From TA-20 sp035935115 (GTDB lineage: Archaea > Thermoproteota > Nitrososphaeria > Nitrososphaerales > Nitrosopumilaceae): a DNA stretch of 64,000 nt. This document shows positions 9,501-16,632 of this stretch, piece by piece. Below the pieces are notes generated by a model. It was not told the origin of the DNA and made no database searches. It worked only from the letters and a program-made list of their open reading frames with translations. Both the position numbers and the translations under genes were made by a program. Positions within the stretch are counted from its first letter, which is position 1, and each line of letters begins with the position of its first letter. The stretch spans positions 1 through 64,000 of the forward strand of contig DASYXK010000005.1 in assembly GCA_035935115.1 (NCBI GenBank). The letters are read 5' to 3'.

Positions 9501-10967
9501 CTTTAGTGAGATTATTGTTTTGTTTAGATAATCAGTAACAACCGATTCATCTGCAATGCTACTTATTGTTCCCAGTTCGGTCATGATATCTGTGAACTTT
9601 TTAATCAAATTCGAATTCATTGAGACCAGAACCCAGCCATTATTTACAGTTACAAGGTTGCCTGATCCTTTGAGTTGTGTGATGTATTCGTCAGCTGTTT
9701 GCGAAAGAGTAACGTTTTCAGCTCTTACTCTTGTAGAAACTGTACTGCTAGCAGTAACCGTGGAGCCACTGGTGACCGAATTCTTTGTTAAATCAAAGAG
9801 ATTTACAGATACAGGCAGGCTAGAATTGGTTGTGAAGAGATCAGCCTCAAATGAGAATCGAGGGCTTGTAAAAGCAGAGGCATTGATTGAAGAAATAGAG
9901 GTTGTTGCATTGACTAGATTGGTATTGACACTCGCATAGATATTTCCAACACGTATTGGTATCTCTGTTGATGTAAAGTTGTTCTGTGTTATAATTATCC
10001 TTGATGCAAATGATAGAGCAGTAGCATCAGTAGAGCTTGAGCTGATAGCAAAGGTGTAATCGTGTCCGCTTGCAAGTGTAAGGTTTCCGCTTCTTACTTT
10101 GGTTGGAATAAAGTTTGATGTTGAGACTTGGGAGCCTGCAACGGTATTATTTGCTGTAAGGTCAAACAAATACGCAGATGCAGTTCGCTGGAACTTGGTA
10201 GTTGATACCACAGACTCGAAGAAGACATTTAGCTTTCCATCAAACTTTGTCTGGTTAAAATGGTAGATCTTTGCTATCTGGCGTACCAGTGTGAGACTGG
10301 TGCTAGAGGTGGACATTGGATTGTTACCATCGGGCTGACCAGAAAGTGATAGAGCTACATTTCCTATTGGTATTACAACGCTTGTGTTTGTAGCACCATT
10401 TTGCGAGACTATCATTCTTCCAGAAAGCAGCAAGCCGGAATTTGATGATGCAGAGACTTGAATAGCATATTCATCTGCTGATGATGGGAGAGCCAGCGCA
10501 GGGCTTCGCAATCTGACAGGAGATGTGGAACTTGTAGATAGAATTGAATTAGACACAACAGTATTGCTTGTCTTATCAAATAGCTTTGCTGTTACTGTAT
10601 TAGATGAGGATTGGGACTGCATAACAACTTCAAAGAAAAAAGTTACTTGACCATCGTAGAGAGATGGGTTGAGGTTGAACTGTGTTCCTGGCACTTCCAC
10701 AAACGATGTAGATAAAATTGGAAAATAGTAATCAAGTAACTCGATCTGGTTGACCAAATTGGTGCCTGGTATGGATGATAACGCGTACGCCCTGTGGGCA
10801 TTATTCTGTTCTGCTAAATCTTTAGAAATAGTATGATTCAGAAAATCATCAAGGCCAATCTGAAAAGATGAAAAGAACAGTATTGTGATGATGCAAACAG
10901 TAAGTACCTTGACATTCCTTTTCCCCCAGACCAAGAGCTGCTTGGAGATCTTGAAACTATTTAACAT
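6573..10967 (-). CDS. Giant multidomain secreted surface protein with YVTN beta-propeller
   Basis: A 1464-residue exported protein with an N-terminal membrane/signal segment at about residues 20-37. Then come three related beta-sandwich repeats of about 115 residues (roughly 70-455), each with a Leu-Phe-Asp strand (KLFDKT, YLFDLT, NLFDLT). A helical region (about 455-740) is followed by a Cys-containing sandwich (about 815-890) and a jelly-roll, carbohydrate-binding-like domain (about 892-1050). A run of nine prolines leads to seven YVTN blades of about 42 residues (about 1065-1365) and a final Ig-like domain. No PEFG signal or C-terminal helix is visible, so it may be anchored by its N-terminus or released. 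Many N-x-S/T sites suggest glycosylation. Adhesion or S-layer association is a guess. Confidence 0.85.
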   Translation of the reverse strand: MLNSFKISKQLLVWGKRNVKVLTVCIITILFFSSFQIGLDDFLNHTISKDLAEQNNAHRAYALSSIPGTNLVNQIELLDYYFPILSTSFVEVPGTQFNLNPSLYDGQVTFFFEVVMQSQSSSNTVTAKLFDKTSNTVVSNSILSTSSTSPVRLRSPALALPSSADEYAIQVSASSNSGLLLSGRMIVSQNGATNTSVVIPIGNVALSLSGQPDGNNPMSTSSTSLTLVRQIAKIYHFNQTKFDGKLNVFFESVVSTTKFQRTASAYLFDLTANNTVAGSQVSTSNFIPTKVRSGNLTLASGHDYTFAISSSSTDATALSFASRIIITQNNFTSTEIPIRVGNIYASVNTNLVNATTSISSINASAFTSPRFSFEADLFTTNSSLPVSVNLFDLTKNSVTSGSTVTASSTVSTRVRAENVTLSQTADEYITQLKGSGNLVTVNNGWVLVSMNSNLIKKFTDIMTELGTISSIADESVVTDYLNKTIISLKANTTSLVSDPNARSTLTSILDNALQNVQSAGNSVSALDKANANMSINNARTSITNYINQVSSFSGTSIPTTTANILVSEAQQILTDTHKQGTAIVGLVKNNPLTVTSLIINKAKTDGTNLRQITNSLISLGFKVTLNAVHHSPTVTDILFSNAATLQSFDVIIPANILSMYAVLGISDETASVGNSLSNAEFAATMNVTPLMVNNLLNSPDVSADIKLAVGIACHPIFTTQECQFGFANPTSPLARFQIGGSVASPIIGTVISACFAFDICGPLLEKLQDELAHIFATNLQQTTPTVTVVKVVNGGNRSASDFMIHVRATPQATPPDFRANLAGTVVRVLPGGYDVTEDAVSGYIQSFGPDCKMGSITSLGQHKICTITNTFVLLNDGFDNGLNGWTFFGDIGYYKLNLDTATGRPPPSANIDGEVARGGCSKEGMQKVVDISSYRGGPLTLAFNYRVMSTFSSPYFKVTHAIVSVVDPNTGADLFTYFLNHGTVTDSDWQYFSTDISSFVSGKSAIKLQLYHGDCWYSTYAANNWYDNVQLVAGTPPPPPPPPPLPTQPTTITVGQGPIFAAVNPNTNKVYVTNTGAFFGIGNTVSVIDGATDTVTATIAGFNYPYDIAVNPTTNMIYVTNIIGSTVSVINGATNTVTATIGLSAPAAIAVNPTTNMVYVTNYAANTVSVINGATNTVTATIPVGNYPIGVAVNPTTNMVYVTNYVANTVSVINGATNTVTATIPVGNYPYIVAVNPTTNMVYFTNYIANYVSVINGATGTLTGTIIVGSTPTDVQINPSTNKIFVSNGLANEMSVIDGATNTVTAVLPAGLYAYGIGVNPSTNKEYVANYYSNTVSLITGATSSPLLARSTSMPQNPPSGPPYFSLQVNQTSVNATRSNTTVVPLKVVWNTGYTAQPVSATFMGNTTSVIPSVTSIINTTSSQLFNVNLKVPSSTPSGNYHVGVNIAEPDGASRFIPLFVRVQ
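7245..7622 (-). repeat. Tandem 126/123-bp repeats encoding YVTN propeller blades
   Basis: Three consecutive units start at 7245, 7371 and 7497, two 126 bp long and the last 123 bp. The first two are nearly identical at DNA level, differing mainly in a few codons. Each encodes one blade with the pattern AVNPTTNMVYVTNY followed by VSVINGATNTVTATI. Identity at silent positions means recent duplication or gene conversion, so the blade number may vary between strains. This is an in-gene repeat, not a CRISPR. Confidence 0.85.
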
Positions 10968-11187
10968 TATTCATTAAATATGACAAAATCATGCATAAAT
11001 TTCTCGTTTAATGGCCGTGCACAAAAAATTAACATAAAAAAATGCTAAATTCAGCAAATTTTACATTATGAAAGTACGAGAAGATCCAAACAATATCAAC
11101 AAAACATTTTGGCACAATTACTAAGATAGTAAAATACAAATTACTATTTTGATTGTGAAATAAAAATAGGATGGTACCCACAAACAA

Positions 11188-11646
11188 TCATGTCATTCCG
11201 CTACCCGTAGGAGCCACTGGTTTTTTCCATGGTCTCCAGTTCTCAGACTGCAAACTACCAAGTTCTTTTCTTCCTGATATAATCAGAACTCCCACAATGA
11301 CAAAAAGAATTCTAACTCCAATGCCACCTGCTGAAAATACTTCTTGTGGAGTAATCGCTATGAAAAATACTGTTTCATAGACTACTACAGCTATCCCTGC
11401 AACTGCACCTATTTTCTTTCCTTTTGCAAGCAGATATCCTGCCACAATATGAGATACATGCACAAACAGATAGTAAATTAACATCATTACAATATAGCTG
11501 TTTGAAAACCATGATTCTGGATATTGGAATAATGTATGATGTAACAGGTATTCGTGTATTGACCCAAGGAGCATGATACTTTCTACAATAACTCCAGACC
11601 AAAATAATATCAGAGCTGCAACTTTGAGCTGTAAGACTTTATTCAA
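11188..11646 (-). CDS. Four-helix integral membrane protein of unknown function
   Basis: A 152-residue protein with four predicted membrane segments (about residues 7-28, 50-72, 78-97 and 105-123) and a polar C-terminal tail with several Trp and Pro. The second segment holds YYLFVHVSHIVAGYLL with two His on one helix face. I do not recognise the family. The start is TTG (11644-11646), and a TATA-like CTTATATCA a few bases upstream on the minus strand suggests a short or absent leader. It lies between the two propeller genes in the island with no operon partner. Confidence 0.7.
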   Translation of the reverse strand: MNKVLQLKVAALILFWSGVIVESIMLLGSIHEYLLHHTLFQYPESWFSNSYIVMMLIYYLFVHVSHIVAGYLLAKGKKIGAVAGIAVVVYETVFFIAITPQEVFSAGGIGVRILFVIVGVLIISGRKELGSLQSENWRPWKKPVAPTGSGMT

Positions 11647-12029
11647 GTGTGATATAAGGAGATGTCCTATTTATTAAAGAAAAAGATGTGATTTTAGATT
11701 ATTTTTGCTCATATTTTGAATCGAATTATATGAATTATAATAAACTATTAAAAAAGAAATATTTTCTAAAAACATGAATAAAAAATCTAAATAATTTCTA
11801 AGAGATATTTTTTAAAAAAATTCAGCAACCCGATGGGACTAGGATCATTATTGTCTTATTTTAGATCCATATCAATACCTTTGATGTGTACAATACAAGT
11901 TCAGAACCCACTAAGGGGTTTGAAAAATTAGTTTAACACTCCGTTTTACTTTGCATAATCTTATATAGGACTGCGAAAATTCCATATGTTTGTCTTATTA
12001 TGACACGCCCAGAGTATTAACTGTATAAT
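11647..12029. other. Non-coding spacer inside the island
   Basis: A 383-bp AT-rich stretch between divergent genes. It contains a short hairpin-like AACCC...GGGTT near 11898-11912 and a TATA-like CTTATATAGG near 11960 that may serve the downstream propeller gene with a leader of about 60 nt. I see no RNA gene and no reading frame worth calling. Confidence 0.4.
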
Positions 12030-13655
12030 TTGATAAACAACTTTATGAGCAAATTTTCACACAAAATGCGCCAGTTACTTCTATGTTCTGGAATTTTGGT
12101 TATTTTCTCATTATCCTTAATCCTGTTACCATCTCTAATTGACGTTTATGCATTTACCACAGATACAATAGTTGTTGGGCACTACCCTTTTGGCGTTGTC
12201 GTAAATACTGACACAAACAAAATATATGTTACAAACTCAGGTTCTATTTCTGTTTCAGTAATTGATGGTTCTACAAATGGAGTAATTGCCAACATTGGTG
12301 TTGGCGCTGGTCCGTGGGGAATAGCTATCAATACAAATACAAACAAAATTTATGTCACCGGTTCAAACGGAATTTCAGGCGGTAATTCAGTTTCAGTCAT
12401 AGATGGACATACAAATCAAATAACTACAACAATTCCACTACCAGCTGCACCCAGCAGACTAGCTGTGAATCAAATCACTAACAAAATATACGTTACAGGT
12501 CAATATGCTAATTCTCTTTTTGTGATAGACGGTTCTAATAACAAATATCTGAGAACACTGTCTTTCGAAACCCAGCCAATGAGTGTGACAAGTGATCCTG
12601 TCAATAGTTATGTATATGCATTACACTGGGCTCCGTATGGTGAACTTGGTCGGATAGATGTCATAGATAGTTCTACAGATAAAGTAGTTGACACTATCAA
12701 AGTAGGAAATAGACCAATGGGTCTTGCAATTGATCAAAATTCTGGAAAAATGTATGTCCCTGATATCGTTGAAGATCAGATTTTTGTCATAGACAAAACA
12801 TCGCACAAAATAATCAATACCATAAAGACAGTCCATGCCGAGGGAATCGATCTTAATCCTAAAACAGGAATGGTCTATCTTGTGGATTTTAACCATTCAC
12901 TTCAAGTAATAGATGAAACACAAGAAAAGGTTATTGATACAATCACAGTAGGCAACGGTCCTTGGCAGGTAGCAGTAAATCCATCTACAAATATGGTCTA
13001 CGTTCCTAGTTCTCATGATACAATATCTGTCGTAGATGGTTCAACTAACAAGGTGGTAGTATCGCCTGCCAGCTATGCAAGTGAGATCAGGATGACCATA
13101 TTATCTGTATCAGTTGCGTCTGGAGTCGTTTCGGTTTATTTCATTACAAAAATTCCAGTCAGAATTGAATCCAGACAAGAACTCGCACATGCCAAATGGC
13201 AAAGACCACGTATCTTCTTAACAATCGTTGGAATATACTTGTTAACATTGGCTGTAATTACAGTTTCAATATCTGCCTTTCTTGACATTTATGCTCTTAC
13301 CTATTCTGGTCCTGCTTGTGGTGCTGGGTGTATACCTGTTGGTCTTTTTCCTTTTATTATTACAATTATTTCCATACCATTGGTTATTTGCTCTATTCCA
13401 GCAGGAGTGACTCTTCTTAAAAATAGAAAAGGAACAATTCCCTCACTGATAGCTCTGATACTCTGGTCAATAGTTTTTTCAATCCTCTTTCAGTACCTAG
13501 GTCAAGAACAATTCACGTATCCCTCTGCATCTTATTTGGTTGAGGTGCTGCTTTTAGTGTTAAATGCATCAATGTATCCACTCCTATTAAATGGAAGAAA
13601 AGAAATGAATAAACTAATGCTAAAGTTTCCTGACACTGCGTCATCTTCTATATGA
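12030..13655 (+). CDS. Membrane-anchored YVTN beta-propeller protein
   Basis: A 541-residue protein. The signal segment (about residues 13-40) is followed by seven YVTN-type blades (about 45-345), each ending in a VIDGSTN-like turn, for example KIYVTNSG and VSVIDGSTNGVI. Next come one membrane helix (about 350-372), a basic linker, and a four-helix membrane domain (about 385-530) homologous to the small protein at 5938-6417. The propeller should face outside. Start choices are TTG 12030, ATG 12045 or a later ATG; all keep the signal segment. The stop codon overlaps one copy of the 26-bp palindromic repeat. Ligand and partner are unknown. Confidence 0.85.
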   Translation: MINNFMSKFSHKMRQLLLCSGILVIFSLSLILLPSLIDVYAFTTDTIVVGHYPFGVVVNTDTNKIYVTNSGSISVSVIDGSTNGVIANIGVGAGPWGIAINTNTNKIYVTGSNGISGGNSVSVIDGHTNQITTTIPLPAAPSRLAVNQITNKIYVTGQYANSLFVIDGSNNKYLRTLSFETQPMSVTSDPVNSYVYALHWAPYGELGRIDVIDSSTDKVVDTIKVGNRPMGLAIDQNSGKMYVPDIVEDQIFVIDKTSHKIINTIKTVHAEGIDLNPKTGMVYLVDFNHSLQVIDETQEKVIDTITVGNGPWQVAVNPSTNMVYVPSSHDTISVVDGSTNKVVVSPASYASEIRMTILSVSVASGVVSVYFITKIPVRIESRQELAHAKWQRPRIFLTIVGIYLLTLAVITVSISAFLDIYALTYSGPACGAGCIPVGLFPFIITIISIPLVICSIPAGVTLLKNRKGTIPSLIALILWSIVFSILFQYLGQEQFTYPSASYLVEVLLLVLNASMYPLLLNGRKEMNKLMLKFPDTASSSI

Positions 13656-13661
13656 TTACGA
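13637..13661 (-). repeat. 26-bp palindromic repeat, copy A
   Basis: Minus-strand reading gives the arm TCGTAATC, centre ATATAGAA and arm GATGACGCA. It overlaps the last codons of the propeller gene. The central part is identical to copies B and E. See the repeat-family finding. Confidence 0.65.
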
Positions 13662-13728
13662 AAATCCTTTGTAATCTTCCATAGGATCAAAAATATGCAG
13701 AGCCAATGAAATGTTATAGAATGTGATG

Positions 13729-13950
13729 TTATAAAACAAGTTTTTGTATGTTAATCAATAGCTGTATCAATTTAGAGCCCTTGTCTGTTAGCTTGTATTT
13801 GCTTTGGATCACATCTGCAGTATTAACTGTCCGGTCAACTAGTTTTCGCTTTCTTAAATCTTGTAACGATGTGGACAGTACGCTTCTAGTGGAAATTACA
13901 TTTCTTAATAATTCTGAATATCTAACCTCATGATTATCATTCAAATACAT
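13729..13950 (-). CDS. Winged-helix DNA-binding protein, possibly truncated
   Basis: A 73-residue protein with a helix-turn-helix and wing: SELLRNVISTRSVLSTSLQDLRKRKLVDR followed by YKLTDKGSKLIQLL. This resembles ArsR/MarR/PadR-type small archaeal regulators. The frame continues upstream of the ATG without a usable start (codons for ISDIRIL) to a TAG about 36 nt away. These residues look like a normal first helix of the fold, so the 5' end may be lost or a non-standard start used. It lies alone in the island, antisense to its neighbours. Target unknown. Confidence 0.55.
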   Translation of the reverse strand: MYLNDNHEVRYSELLRNVISTRSVLSTSLQDLRKRKLVDRTVNTADVIQSKYKLTDKGSKLIQLLINIQKLVL

Positions 13951-14111
13951 CAGTATTCTAATATCGCTAATTTGAAAAAACTTTTTCTAATCCATAAAAT
14001 AGAATAAAATAGGCTCTATTCATAAGACAGTAGCATGGTTAGAGCGATACTAGCTTGTTCTAACAGTACTACTTAATAATTCTAAGAATTAACTCACTTG
14101 CAAGACCAGTA

Positions 14112-15173
14112 ATGAGAAAGAAAGTTGTGGCAATTGGAGCTGTTCTTGGGATAATCGCGTTAATAATCACCTAGCTGCATTTGGTAACTTTGCGAACATG
14201 CAAAATGAAAGACAGCGTGAATCGAATCAAAAGGCAGTCGAGGAGCAACCGCAAAGTCCACAGAATACTCAACCACAAAATACACAAGTATCAACAACCC
14301 AAGAAGATCCAAATGGTCTATCAAAAGCAGATATTGAGCTACGGGCAAAGACCAACCCACTAATAAAAGGCTTTGATTAGTGGTCAAATCAACTTCTATA
14401 TCGAGCCTCTTCCTTCCTTTGCAGATCCGGAAGCTGCTAATATTGTTGAAAAATTTGCAAATTATCTTGATGGTTATGGGATAACAGGAATGAAATTCAA
14501 TAGAGTTTACGATACTAACGATGCCGATATCGATATCTCGTGGATTAAAGATTGGGGCGGTCATACACAGGGTTTGACGATTTTCAAATCCGTCATTCAG
14601 GTGGGACTGGGAAAGGAAAGTTGTTATGGAGAGTGGCAACCCTTTGACTCAAAATCCGTTATGGAGGTCTTATTCCACGAATTTGGTCACTCTATGGGAT
14701 TCAAACACAGCAGCGATCCTAACAACATAATGTATCCCATCACTGACACTAGACTATATGTAGATTATGACAAATCCATAACATTCAACAAGGGATATGT
14801 CTGGCACACTCAGTTTTGTGGCCCAGGTTCATACTACTATGAAGTATCAAGTGACGACCAATACAACGGCTTTGACGTGTACGTTGCACCATCAAATTCC
14901 GATTATAATGGAATTATCAGTGGCAAAGATCTCTATTACCGTTCTTGTAGCACAAATAACAAAATTTCATACAGTCATACATGCATAGTTGAAGCAGGTT
15001 CAAGTCTGTGGATATATAATCACAATGATAATCCTACTAATTCCGCTGCTAATCAGATTCATGTGAAGATTATTGACATGAATCAGAGGAAGATTCCAGA
15101 CCTGACTTTCAACATGGCGGATTCAGTCTATGACAAAAAGACATTGGAATATGTGTGGAATAAGTTTCATTAA
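14112..15173 (+). pseudogene. Secreted zincin metalloprotease broken by two compensating frameshifts
   Basis: The catalytic part (frame of 14373) carries HEFGHSMGFKHSSDPNNIMYP, the HExxHxxGxxH zinc site and Met-turn of matrixin-like (M10/M57) peptidases. The pieces are out of register. A signal peptide from ATG 14112 (MRKKVVAIGAVLGIIALIIT) hits TAG at 14172. A second frame reads LAAFGNFAN into a Gln-rich linker and stops at 14378. The catalytic frame has only a TTG at 14373 to start from. One missing base near 14168 and one extra T near 14372-14374 would restore a single protein of about 350 residues. So this is a recent pseudogene, phase-variable, or a sequencing error. It lies in the island. 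Confidence 0.75.
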
Positions 15174-15242
15174 CTATGCTAATTTAATAGCAAAAATAGA
15201 GGCGTATCGAAAACAATCACTTCTTGCACTATTACTCTCTAC

Positions 15243-15265
15243 TGCGGTCTTCTATATGATTACGA
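15243..15265 (-). repeat. Palindromic repeat, copy B
   Basis: Shares 19 consecutive bases with copy A (the stretch from the tail arm through ATATAGAA to CGTAA, minus strand). It lies 70 bp after the protease remnant. Its second arm is degenerate. Confidence 0.55.
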
Positions 15266-15293
15266 AGATTATCTTAAATCTACTACAATATGT

Positions 15294-15355
15294 CAGGCAA
15301 ACAGGTTCACATGATGTAAGGTAGGACCCAGACAAGAGATCATCCCGTTTGCCTG
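15294..15355. repeat. Large inverted repeat after the protease remnant
   Basis: CAGGCAAAC (15294-15302) is perfectly complementary to GTTTGCCTG (15347-15355), and the match extends inward to 11 of 12 bases with a further ATGAT/ATCAT pair. The loop holds about 20-40 nt. No T-run follows, so it does not look like a simple terminator. Confidence 0.6.
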
Positions 15356-15430
15356 TTGTAATGATATGCTTTACAGACTAAAAAGGAACACGCGCAATTC
15401 AACAGTGTAAATCCTATCACTATCATTGTT

Positions 15431-15456
15431 TCGTAATCTCTCTACAGATTACGCAA
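15431..15456 (+). repeat. 26-bp palindromic repeat, copy C
   Basis: The most symmetrical copy: CGTAATCT and AGATTACG are perfectly complementary 8-bp arms around a 6-nt centre, followed by CAA. Confidence 0.7.
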
Positions 15457-15589
15457 TTAATTCAGCTAAATGTAGGCACGAATCTTTAACAGTTGTATAA
15501 ATTATAATTTTAGCTAATTTTCACTAAATGACACTATGTAGGCATTAATTTTTGATGAAACCACATAATTTAGCTAAATTCTAAAAAAA

Positions 15590-15631
15590 CAGGCATACAG
15601 CTTATAGATAATGATGAATCCTGTATGCCTG
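15590..15631. repeat. Perfect 11-bp inverted repeat (hairpin)
   Basis: CAGGCATACAG (15590-15600) pairs with CTGTATGCCTG (15621-15631) across a 20-nt loop. It is flanked by A-runs (seven A before, six A after), so a transcript from the minus strand would have a stem followed by U-rich sequence. It could terminate transcription from the right, or be part of the iteron-like region. Confidence 0.65.
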
Positions 15632-15708
15632 AAAAAAGAGTGCCATTAGCTAATTTAGCTAATTATGCGAGGAATTAATTAGAGACTGTCTTGGTTCCGT
15701 AATTAATT

Positions 15709-15730
15709 TCGTAATCCTATATCAGACTAG
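15709..15730 (+). repeat. Palindromic repeat, copy D
   Basis: TCGTAATC arm, centre CTATATCA, arm GACTA. It overlaps the stop codon of the membrane-protein gene at 15717. The last arm is incomplete. Confidence 0.5.
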
Positions 15731-16412
15731 GTTGATGAAACGGCTGATTTCCTATTCTGCCAAAATAAGCTCTAACATGAGGTCTGTAAAGATAATAAAT
15801 AATTGCTGAATAAAGAACCAAGAAAAAAATCGTCATTGCTAACTCAAATATGCTTAGATCTTTTGTGTTGTATATTGTAAGAGGTATACTTATGATATTT
15901 GAAATTATCAGAGGCTTCCAAGCCCATGCCTTTCCTTTCAAAGTTCCACACCCTATGATAAATAATGTAACACCTACAGCTATTAGCGCCACACCAAATA
16001 CGTTCTCTAGATTGGTAGGAAGGAGTTGGCGAAAATATGCCAATTCCATTTGTTTTCCCATATTAATTGAGTGGCTTGTAATCTGTGATCCTTGAAATAA
16101 TAATTGAATGCCAGTGTAACTAATTATACCTCCTATAATGTAGAGTATTCCTAATGCTGTAACACCTCTTGGCCTTTTGATCCTAGGTTTAGACGGAGAA
16201 TAGTAATAGGGTCGGTTTTTCGATCGTATTCCCTCTTGTACACCTCCGACAATCAGCCCGATTAATCCAGCAAGGAAGATGAAAGCTCCTGCGGTCCTAA
16301 TTTGTGGTAGGTGAGTTTCAAACATTGTTAACCCTGATACGAACAGACTTGCAGATATTATGATAACTAGGTGCTTTCTTATCCTACTTGGTTGATGTGT
16401 CCTTACTGCCAT
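15717..16412 (-). CDS. Multi-pass membrane protein of unknown function
   Basis: 231 residues with about six hydrophobic segments and a basic N-terminus. A motif GVTALGILYIIGGIISYTG in the middle resembles small archaeal and bacterial membrane proteins of unknown function. ATG at 16412. The loop between segments 2 and 3 is rich in Arg/Lys/Tyr/Pro (cytoplasmic side). It is antisense to the propeller gene at 16633. I cannot assign a role. Confidence 0.65.
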   Translation of the reverse strand: MAVRTHQPSRIRKHLVIIISASLFVSGLTMFETHLPQIRTAGAFIFLAGLIGLIVGGVQEGIRSKNRPYYYSPSKPRIKRPRGVTALGILYIIGGIISYTGIQLLFQGSQITSHSINMGKQMELAYFRQLLPTNLENVFGVALIAVGVTLFIIGCGTLKGKAWAWKPLIISNIISIPLTIYNTKDLSIFELAMTIFFLVLYSAIIYYLYRPHVRAYFGRIGNQPFHQPSLI

Positions 16413-16507
16413 ATGTGATAAAACAGATTTGGAACTAATAATCTGAGTATGTATTAAGATAGTACGAATTTCAATCTCTTATCCAGTAAATCGTAACGTG
16501 CGAAATT

Positions 16508-16533
16508 GCGTAATCATATAGAAGACTACGCAA
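16508..16533 (+). repeat. 26-bp palindromic repeat, copy E
   Basis: GCGTAATC, centre ATATAGAA, GACTACGC. With the flanking AATT on both sides the arms match 11 of 12 over 16504-16535. It lies in the divergent promoter region between the membrane protein and the propeller gene. Confidence 0.7.
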
Positions 16534-16632
16534 TTCGCATGTGATGAATAAAGCCAGAACAAAGGTAATATTGGAAACTAGAAGAATACTACGCCAATTT
16601 TTTAAACTGACAATTTATACCACAAGTAACTT

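Larger units (their letters stand above)
15325..15716. other. Structured, iteron-like non-coding region
   Basis: About 390 bp with no gene but dense structure. There are five perfect TTAGCTAA palindromes or near copies (15462 degenerate; 15510, 15570, 15646 and 15655 exact) and two related 'TAAATG...TGTAGGCA' stretches near 15466 and 15524. A perfect 11-bp inverted repeat occurs at 15590-15631, and palindromic repeat copies C and D lie at 15431 and 15709. Such clustering resembles a replication origin or recombination region of a mobile element. No initiator gene is visible nearby, so this is only a possibility. Confidence 0.5.

Noticed and set aside
14181..14363. Alternative 60-residue frame through the protease linker
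   Set aside because: Basic, low-complexity translation; the Gln-rich frame of 14198 fits the expected linker of the broken protease better.
15130..15324. Frame of 64 residues overlapping the protease end with a possible membrane helix
   Set aside because: Begins inside the protease gene in another register and contains a palindromic repeat copy; could be a frameshifted C-terminal anchor, but the evidence is too thin to call.
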